DNA of 5,742 bases from an uncultured Clostridiaceae bacterium. Its GTDB lineage: Bacteria > Bacillota > Clostridia > Lachnospirales > Lachnospiraceae. The stretch is taken from assembly GCA_949948825.1 (NCBI GenBank), contig CATLIJ010000181.1, forward strand, positions 1-5,742, written 5' to 3'. The number at the start of each line of letters is the position of its first letter. The first letter of the stretch is position 1. This document shows positions 1 through 4,554 of the stretch, one piece after another. The notes below the pieces were generated by a model. It was not told where the DNA came from and made no database searches. It worked only from the letters and a program-made list of their open reading frames with translations. Both the position numbers and the translations under genes were made by a program.

Positions 1-143
1 AAGACGGCAGGACCGATGTTCCGGGCATTTTTGCTGCCGGGGATGTGCGGACAAAACAGCTTCGGCAGATTGTGACAGCTGTGGCGGACGGAGCCAATGC
101 AGTGGTCAGTGCAGAACACTATCTGACTCATGCTGCAGTGTAG
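1..143 (+). CDS. trxB: Thioredoxin reductase, C-terminal end (partial)
   Basis: This is the last 46 codons of a flavoprotein disulfide reductase; the first complete codon begins at base 3 and the gene starts upstream of the window. Thioredoxin reductase passes electrons from NADPH through FAD to thioredoxin in the cytoplasm. What is seen is the C-terminal FAD-binding signature: T-D-V-P-G-I-F-A-A-G-D-V-R, then K-Q-L-R-Q-I-V-T-A-V-A-D-G-A-N-A, then a final helix ending in YLTHAAV and a TAG stop. In this family the GD of 'AAGDVR' contacts the FAD and the 'RQIVTA..DG..A' helix follows directly. The redox CxxC and NADPH-binding parts lie outside the window, so a closely related ferredoxin- or alkyl-hydroperoxide-linked reductase is possible, though the tail is very typical of TrxB. 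The next gene starts about 70 bases downstream on the same strand without a visible terminator. Confidence 0.92.
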   Translation, partial: DGRTDVPGIFAAGDVRTKQLRQIVTAVADGANAVVSAEHYLTHAAV

Positions 144-201
144 GCTGACCGGGACAGCTGTTAGACCGGGAAAAGGTGGGAGAAAGTGATGGCATAACAC
201 T

Positions 202-208
202 AAAGGAG
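202..208 (+). promoter_or_regulatory. Ribosome binding site of the NlpC/P60 gene
   Basis: AAAGGAG is a strong Shine-Dalgarno match. Its end lies 4 bases from the ATG at 213 and 10 bases from the ATG at 219, so spacing alone does not settle which start is used. No convincing promoter is seen between the trxB stop and this site, which favours read-through from trxB or a promoter inside it. Confidence 0.7.
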
Positions 209-212
209 ACAA

Positions 213-1418
213 ATGCCTATGAGAAAATATTGGAAAATACCAGCAACATGTGGTTTATGCATCCTTTTGGCTGGAAATATAACTGCTTATGGGGAGGTGG
301 AGAAATCTCCTCATCCTGTGGTCCCTGTGACTGCCCAGGAGGATTATTCCCACATTGCAGTATCTCAGGTGAGCGGCTATGTCAATATCCGGGAACAGGC
401 TACCACATCCAGCCGGATTGTAGGAAAGATCTACAATAACTGTGCTGCTGTGATTGAAGAGACGGTGGAAGGCCAGGGGGGAACCTGGTATCGGATTCGC
501 TCCGGCACAGTGACCGGGTACATCAAGGCCCAGTACTTTATTACCGGAGAAGCAGCGGAAAAGCTGGCTCAGTCCATTGGAAGAGAATTTGTTTCCATTA
601 CAGCGGAAAGCCTGCGGCTGCGGGAACAGCCCAATTTAGACAGCAATGTGCTGACTCTGCTTTCCAAAGGCGCCCGATATGTGGTTCTTGGGGAAGAGGG
701 CGGATTTTATAAAGTGGAAGTGGATGCAGATTTGATTGGCTATGTATCCAGAGAATACTGCAAAACCCAGGTGGAATTTGACCAGGCAGTTTCTCTGGAG
801 GAAGAGAGCCAGAAGCTTGCAGAGGAAAAGCAGAGAAAGAAGGAGGCAGAGGAGGCCATGGCAGCCCTGGAGCAGGCCCGTCAGGCAGAATCTGCAAATA
901 CCGGAACAAAGCCAGCTCAGACCTATATTGCAGCCAATCCGGAGCAAAGTGACAATTCAGAGAAAAGCTCTGCACCTGTGTTTTCCACAAGCCCAGGCAG
1001 CCAAAGCGCCCCATCGCCAGCTGCCGGTCCGGCTCCGGGCCAGACTGCTGTGGTCTCAGCCACCCGGGCAGCTGTGGTTGCCTATGCAAAGCAGTTTTTG
1101 GGGAATCCTTATGTTTATGGGGGAACCAGCCTGACAAACGGAGCGGATTGCTCTGGATTTACCCAGGGGGTATTTGCCAATTTTGGTATTACCACCGGAC
1201 GCAGCTCCAGGGATCAGGCTGACAGGGGAAGAGAGATTTCCATAGAGTCAGCGCAGCCGGGAGATCTTTTGTTTTATGCCAGTGGAAGCACAATAAACCA
1301 TGTGGCTTTGTACATAGGTGGAGGACAGGTGATTCATGCAAGCAATGCCACCACGGGCATTGTCATTTCACCATATAATTACCGGACGCCGTGTAAGGCT
1401 GTGACATTTTTGGATTAG
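213..1418 (+). CDS. Secreted SH3-domain NlpC/P60 (C40) peptidoglycan hydrolase
   Basis: The 401-residue product is probably an exported endopeptidase that cuts peptide stems of peptidoglycan. Residues 1-27 form a signal peptide: basic start (MRKYWK), hydrophobic core and a likely signal-peptidase-I site after A-Y-G27; no lipobox Cys is present. Two bacterial SH3-like repeats follow, about 47-108 (VNIREQA..SSRIVGKI) and 125-183 (LRLREQP..DSNVLTLL), both with the usual N/L-R-x-x-P/A pattern of wall-binding modules. Residues 190-226 are a charged, probably coiled-coil helix, and 227-282 a Ser/Pro/Ala/Gly-rich linker. The catalytic domain is about 283-401: GNPYVYGG (297-304), nucleophile C313 in ADCSGF, H363 in INHVALYIG and H375 in VIHAS, so the C-H-H triad is complete. 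The start is ambiguous: AAAGGAG (202-208) lies 4 bases before ATG 213 and 10 before an in-frame ATG at 219; the latter gives a slightly shorter signal peptide. Family assignment is firm; the cleaved bond is inferred. Confidence 0.93.
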   Translation: MPMRKYWKIPATCGLCILLAGNITAYGEVEKSPHPVVPVTAQEDYSHIAVSQVSGYVNIREQATTSSRIVGKIYNNCAAVIEETVEGQGGTWYRIRSGTVTGYIKAQYFITGEAAEKLAQSIGREFVSITAESLRLREQPNLDSNVLTLLSKGARYVVLGEEGGFYKVEVDADLIGYVSREYCKTQVEFDQAVSLEEESQKLAEEKQRKKEAEEAMAALEQARQAESANTGTKPAQTYIAANPEQSDNSEKSSAPVFSTSPGSQSAPSPAAGPAPGQTAVVSATRAAVVAYAKQFLGNPYVYGGTSLTNGADCSGFTQGVFANFGITTGRSSRDQADRGREISIESAQPGDLLFYASGSTINHVALYIGGGQVIHASNATTGIVISPYNYRTPCKAVTFLD

Positions 1419-1511
1419 GAACCAAAATGTATGGAAGATGCTCCTGTGAACAGTGACGATTTTCCAGATATACAAAGATGACGCAGCAGGTGTGTCAGGA
1501 AAGAGGAAAAT

Positions 1512-2546
1512 ATGGCGGAGAAACGTCAGTATAATGGATTGGACGTAGTAAAATTGATTTTGGCCTTGCTGGTGGCTGCCCGCCACATGATTCAGATTTT
1601 TTATCCGCCGGAGAGCAAATGGCGGCTGCTGATTGGCGGCTGCCTTTCCAATCTGGCAGTGCCGGTATTTTTTATTATAGCAGGATATTTTCTGTTTCAG
1701 AAGGTGGACCGGGAACAGCCGGAGAGCAGCAAAAAGGCAGTTTTTCGATATTGCGGGCGGATTTTAAAGCTGTATATTCTGTGGTCCATTCTCTATCTGC
1801 CCTTGGATTACCATAACTGGTATTACAATCCGGACAAGGATCTGGGGAAAACGGTTCTCAATTATATTCAGTGTTTCTTTTTTGGCAGCACCACAGTTCA
1901 GCTCTGGTATCTTCCGGCAGTTCTGACTGCCTGTCTGCTGGTGTGGTTCTGCTATCAAAAGGGAGCAAAGACCGGACATCTTCTTATTGCAGGCTGGATT
2001 CTGTTTACGATTGGGTGCATGTGTGATAACTGGTATTATAATCATCGTTTTCCGGAAAAGCTTATGGAACTGCTTTTAACCTATTTCCGGTATTTTCTCA
2101 CAGTGCGCAATGGCCTGTTTTACGGTTTCTTTTTTGTCTCCCTGGGGGTATGGTTTGCAAAGGCAAAAAAACAGATTCCCCTTGGAGTCAGCGCCTGCGG
2201 CTTTGCGGTATGTTTGGCGCTGATGTTTTTGGAGGTTCGTCACTGTGAGAATGTAAACCTGGTTTTTGCGGCAGCGCCGACAGCTTTCTTTTTATTTGCA
2301 GCAGCCAAAGAACTTCCTTTAAAAAACCGGAAGCTGTATCCCAGGCTGCGGGGAATGAGCGAATGGATTTACTTGAGTCAGACCTGGTTTTTTCAGATTT
2401 ATGGCTGGACGGCAGGATGGAATCCTTTGCCGTCCACAAAAAAGGGAATTACTTTGTCCATCATGGTTCCCATGGTGTTGTTTGCCTGGTGTATGACAAT
2501 GCTGTCGGAAAAAAAGACTTTCCGGTGGCTGAAGAAGATGATTTAG
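1512..2546 (+). CDS. Membrane acyltransferase, acyltransferase-3 (AT3) family
   Basis: The 344-residue, strongly hydrophobic protein has about ten predicted membrane segments (for example 12-30, 40-62, 84-98, 132-148, 155-172, 198-215, 223-241, 248-265 and 313-331). The N-terminus N-G-L-D-V-V-K-L ending in ARH (H25) matches the first AT3 helix, where the conserved His is needed for acyl transfer. VPVFFIIAGYF (50-60), the arginine-bearing segment YCGRILKLYILW (80-91) and WYLPA (132-136) also fit the family. AT3 proteins move acetyl or other acyl groups across the membrane onto wall polymers, capsule, exopolysaccharide or peptidoglycan sugars. Unlike OatA-type enzymes there is no C-terminal SGNH esterase-like domain, so the extracellular acceptor is unknown. 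The start is supported by AGAGG at 1502-1506. It lies 93 bases after the wall hydrolase gene on the same strand with no clear terminator between, so envelope modification is a reasonable inference. NWYYN occurs twice (102-106 and 173-177). Confidence 0.9.
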   Translation: MAEKRQYNGLDVVKLILALLVAARHMIQIFYPPESKWRLLIGGCLSNLAVPVFFIIAGYFLFQKVDREQPESSKKAVFRYCGRILKLYILWSILYLPLDYHNWYYNPDKDLGKTVLNYIQCFFFGSTTVQLWYLPAVLTACLLVWFCYQKGAKTGHLLIAGWILFTIGCMCDNWYYNHRFPEKLMELLLTYFRYFLTVRNGLFYGFFFVSLGVWFAKAKKQIPLGVSACGFAVCLALMFLEVRHCENVNLVFAAAPTAFFLFAAAKELPLKNRKLYPRLRGMSEWIYLSQTWFFQIYGWTAGWNPLPSTKKGITLSIMVPMVLFAWCMTMLSEKKTFRWLKKMI

Positions 2547-2550
2547 TGTC

Positions 2551-2575
2551 TTGACCGCATTATATCCGGCGGCAA
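2551..2575. terminator. Weak hairpin between convergent stops (doubtful terminator)
   Basis: TTGACCGC (2551-2558) pairs with GCGGCAA (2569-2575) as a 7-bp stem with one bulged A and a 10-base loop. It fills nearly the whole 29-base gap between the stop codons of the acyltransferase gene and the RelA/SpoT gene. Neither side is followed by a run of T, so it is not a standard intrinsic terminator. It might serve as a weak bidirectional end or an RNA-stability hairpin. Confidence 0.25.
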
Positions 2576-3817
2576 TCAGAATTTAAACTGGGTTTCCAGT
2601 TTCCGGAGAAGCTCCTGAGCTTCTTTGGTGCGTTTCAGAATGATGTCAGTTTCCGGAATCTCAATATCGTGGATGAGCATATTGCGCAGCTTTCGCAGAG
2701 AGACAATGGCTCCAATACAGTCAGAGTCCAGCAGATTCATACGTTTTAAAGAATTAATATGGAAAGCGCCCCGCTGTTTTTGGGAATTGCGGCTGGCGAT
2801 CAGGTTCAGCAGGTTCTCCAGCCGAACCCAGCTGTCCAGAAAGTTTCCGATGGCAAGGGAGGCTTTTTCGTCGATTTCGTGGTTGACTGTGCGCAGCTCC
2901 TGATAGGTCTGGTAGTGCATCTCATTGCCAGTAATAATCTGGTCAATGATCTGCTGAGAGATGTTCCGCTTGTCTTTTTCGAATTTTACAGATTTCATAA
3001 CTGGTTCAATGGCTTTTACACTGTTCATCTCCAGACGGCTGATCAGGCGGTACAAGAGCTCCACATCGCCCATGCGCAGCTCCACATCCTCCTTGCGGAA
3101 ATTGCTGCTTAAATAATTATACAAATAGGAGGCAAGATCATACTGGCTGTCAAAGGCAGCTTTATTGTTTAAAAGGCGTTTGTTGCCAGCGCTTTGAAGC
3201 CGTTCCAGGGCAATCTCGCCAGAGAGGACCAGACCGTTTAATTCATCAATGATAGCAAATTCTTCTTCAGACAAGCTGCCCTGAAGGGGTTTGTAGATCA
3301 GGTCATGCTCCACTTCAGACCAGGCGTGCATCAGCAGGGAGGCTACCTGAATCTCCAGTCGGGCTGAAGCATAGCGCTTCTGCGCATGGGTCAGGGTGTC
3401 TTCCTTTAGCAAGGCCCGGTAATGGGTGGCCCAGTATCCGGAAAAACGCCGGTTATAAGTAGGCGGGCTGGACTGCTCCGGAAAGTGGCGGATGCTGGTG
3501 ATTTCAAACTGGTCAGCAATCACATCCCCGGTTTTGTTCCGGTCTCCGGGGAAATAAAGAGAGACCCGGACACCGCACAAGTCAGCAATATCATCATAAA
3601 TTTCACGCATATTTTTGTAGGGAGCCGCGCGTCTGGCATTTCGGCGTGTAACCTTGGCCTTCAGGCGGTCCGGACTTTTGGCCCTGGAGGTGACCATGGC
3701 GCGGATACCGGCAGACTGTAAAATGGATTCCAGCTGAGCAGCTGCCAACCGGCCGGCAGCTTCATAAAAGGGAATCTTTTTTTTATAATTTTCTATAAAC
3801 TGACTTACTAAATCCAT
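2576..3817 (-). CDS. RelA/SpoT-type alarmone synthetase with C-terminal HEPN-like domain
   Basis: The 413-residue cytoplasmic protein has three parts. Residues about 25-180 are a RelA/SpoT nucleotide pyrophosphokinase domain, which transfers pyrophosphate from ATP to the 3'-OH of GDP or GTP. Visible motifs are SRAKSPDRLKAKV (44-56, ATP-contacting R45 and K47), YDDIADLCGVRV (74-85, probable Mg2+ ligand D79), GYWATHY (127-133, guanine-stacking Y128 and H132) and EIQVASLLMHAWSEVEHDL (155-173, catalytic E155). There is no HD hydrolase, TGS or ACT domain, so it resembles small alarmone synthetases but is longer. Residues about 185-312 are helical and unrecognised. Residues about 317-413 look like a four-helix HEPN domain with RNMLIH (378-383), the R-N-x3-H pattern of HEPN ribonucleases. 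The start is fixed by AAAAGGAGG six bases upstream. It is a single gene facing its left neighbour and diverging from the right one; no adjacent antitoxin-like gene is present. Synthetase identity is firm; HEPN identity and RNase activity are inferred. Confidence 0.9.
   Translation of the reverse strand: MDLVSQFIENYKKKIPFYEAAGRLAAAQLESILQSAGIRAMVTSRAKSPDRLKAKVTRRNARRAAPYKNMREIYDDIADLCGVRVSLYFPGDRNKTGDVIADQFEITSIRHFPEQSSPPTYNRRFSGYWATHYRALLKEDTLTHAQKRYASARLEIQVASLLMHAWSEVEHDLIYKPLQGSLSEEEFAIIDELNGLVLSGEIALERLQSAGNKRLLNNKAAFDSQYDLASYLYNYLSSNFRKEDVELRMGDVELLYRLISRLEMNSVKAIEPVMKSVKFEKDKRNISQQIIDQIITGNEMHYQTYQELRTVNHEIDEKASLAIGNFLDSWVRLENLLNLIASRNSQKQRGAFHINSLKRMNLLDSDCIGAIVSLRKLRNMLIHDIEIPETDIILKRTKEAQELLRKLETQFKF
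2579..2869 (-). other. HEPN-like C-terminal domain with R-N-x3-H motif
   Basis: This is the segment encoding residues 317-413 of the RelA/SpoT protein. It has a helix with SWVRLENLLNLI (329-340), a short second helix around INSLKRMNLL, a third helix running into LRKLRNMLIHD (374-384) and a fourth, TDIILKRTKEAQELLRKLE (390-408). An LE-containing first helix, a third helix ending in R-N-x3-H and a final amphipathic helix is the usual HEPN/DUF4145-type layout. The motif codons lie at 2669-2686. The call is based on pattern reading, not a profile search; some HEPN-like domains are non-catalytic and serve only for dimerisation or nucleotide binding. Confidence 0.65.
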
Positions 3818-3823
3818 GGCAGT

Positions 3824-3832
3824 CCTCCTTTT
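3824..3832 (-). promoter_or_regulatory. Strong ribosome binding site of the RelA/SpoT-HEPN gene
   Basis: Read on the - strand this is AAAAGGAGG, a near-perfect Shine-Dalgarno sequence with six bases to the ATG at 3817. It decides the start and implies efficient translation. Confidence 0.85.
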
Positions 3833-3847
3833 AAAGTCATGTAATTA

Positions 3848-3875
3848 AGTATAACAAATCAGAATAGGAAAGCAA
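3848..3875 (-). promoter_or_regulatory. Extended -10 promoter for the RelA/SpoT-HEPN gene
   Basis: On the - strand, TTGCTT (3870-3875) is followed after 16 bases by TATACT (3848-3853). The -10 is preceded by TGT, giving the extended form TG-n-TATACT. This predicts a transcript start near 3841 and a short leader of about 24 bases before the ATG, containing the RBS. The match to a housekeeping sigma-A promoter is good and suggests the gene is expressed on its own. Confidence 0.6.
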
Positions 3876-3886
3876 GTAGGGAATTG

Positions 3887-3908
3887 TTAAAATATAATTT
3901 ATTTTTAA
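3887..3908. repeat. AT-rich imperfect inverted repeat in the divergent intergenic region
   Basis: TTAAAATA (3887-3894) and TATTTTTAA (3900-3908) form an imperfect inverted repeat, one base out of register, around a 5-base centre. It lies between the divergent genes, just upstream of the - strand -35 element, where an operator or curved AT-rich element would affect both directions. The whole stretch is so AT-rich that chance palindromes are expected, so the call is weak. Confidence 0.25.
3893..3898 (+). promoter_or_regulatory. Candidate -10 for the metallohydrolase–regulator pair
   Basis: A perfect TATAAT is present in the + direction, but the place for a -35 (around 3870-3875, AAGCAA) is a poor match. 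Transcription would begin near 3905, giving a leader of roughly 75 bases. A perfect TTGACA at 3925-3930 has no acceptable -10 at 16-18 bases. A + promoter must lie somewhere in this divergent gap, but its exact location is uncertain. Confidence 0.3.
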
Positions 3909-3978
3909 ATAATATTCGTAAAATTTGACAGATAATGACAGCAAACGACGGATTTGCACGGAAGGTCAGGTGAAACAG

Positions 3979-4536
3979 ATGGAATATGAATGGATTCGCA
4001 GCGCAAGAAAAACCATGTCCCTTGAGGTGAAGCAGGACGGAAAAGTGATCGTGCGCACTCCTATGAGGTGCGGAAGGGCAAGGGTGGAAAGGTTTGTAAG
4101 GGAAAAGCAGGACTGGATTATCCGGGTACAGCAGGAAATGGAACAAAAGGTGAAAGAAAGGGAGGAGAGAAAGGAGAATCTTCCGCAGTGGACAAGGGAG
4201 GATTATGAACACCATCAAAGGCTGGCAGGAGAGGTGCTGCAGCAAAGAGCAGCTTATTTTGCTCAGAGGATGGGCGTGGACTATGGACGGATTTCAGTCC
4301 GGGACCAGAAAACCCGCTGGGGAAGCTGCAGCGCCAAAGGAAATTTAAACTTTAACTGGAGGCTGATTCTGGCTCCGGAGCAGGTGCTGGATTATGTGGT
4401 GGTTCATGAGCTGGCTCACCGGAGGGAAATGAACCATTCCAAACGCTTTTGGGCGCTGGTGGAGGCAGTTCTGCCGGATTATCAGTCCAGAAGAAGGTGG
4501 CTGAAGGAAAATGGGGATTTGTTAATGAGCAGATAA
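3979..4536 (+). CDS. YgjP-like (DUF45, M48-type) zinc metallohydrolase
   Basis: The 185-residue soluble protein belongs to the YgjP/DUF45 group of SprT-like zinc enzymes. The N-terminal part has I-R-S-A-R-K-T-M-S-L-E-V (6-17) and a V-I-V-R-T-P-M-R strand, the usual 'R-x-R-K-S-x-x-L-x-V … V-R-x-P' opening. Residues 50-70 are a highly charged helix. The family signature TRWGSCS is at 112-118, followed by N-L-N-F-N-W-R-L. The zinc site is HELAH (143-147, catalytic E144) with third ligand H153 in NHSKRFW. Some members are described as metallopeptidases, and E. coli YgjP has been linked to UTP pyrophosphatase activity; the substrate here cannot be read from sequence. The ATG at 3979 is chosen because AGGTG ends six bases before it and the family's N-terminus begins there; the frame stays open upstream to a TTG at 3925 with no good RBS. 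It is followed after 18 bases by the regulator gene, so the two are probably cotranscribed. Confidence 0.92.
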   Translation: MEYEWIRSARKTMSLEVKQDGKVIVRTPMRCGRARVERFVREKQDWIIRVQQEMEQKVKEREERKENLPQWTREDYEHHQRLAGEVLQQRAAYFAQRMGVDYGRISVRDQKTRWGSCSAKGNLNFNWRLILAPEQVLDYVVVHELAHRREMNHSKRFWALVEAVLPDYQSRRRWLKENGDLLMSR

Positions 4537-4554
4537 GAAGGCAGGTTACAGGTT

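Noticed and set aside
147..171. Direct repeat GACCGGGA (147-154 and 164-171) in the trxB–hydrolase gap
   Set aside because: Two 8-base copies alone are expected by chance and no promoter lies beside them.
190..198. Extended -10-like TGGCATAAC before the NlpC/P60 gene
   Set aside because: Transcription would start at about 205, inside the ribosome binding site, and no -35 is seen.
176..439. Open frame of 87 codons overlapping the start of the NlpC/P60 gene
   Set aside because: It overlaps the signal peptide and first SH3 repeat in another frame and gives a Gly/Cys-rich product without family features.
598..1137. Open frame of 179 codons on the - strand inside the NlpC/P60 gene
   Set aside because: It is antisense to the well-supported hydrolase, rich in Pro/Leu/Gln from the complementary strand, with no recognisable domain.
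1404..1430. Possible terminator hairpin at the end of the NlpC/P60 gene (ACATTTTTGG with CCAAAATGT)
   Set aside because: The stem is AT-rich with a bulge, includes the stop codon in its loop and has no following T run.
3925..3978. Longer start (TTG at 3925) for the metallohydrolase, adding 18 residues
   Set aside because: The added peptide is polar and not family-like, the TTG lacks a Shine-Dalgarno site, and ATG 3979 has AGGTG at good spacing and begins at the family's usual N-terminus.
3859..4245. Open frame of 128 codons on the - strand, Leu/Phe-rich
   Set aside because: It lies opposite the metallohydrolase and the divergent gap; its hydrophobic make-up is the mirror of a Lys/Glu-rich coding strand, and it has no family resemblance.
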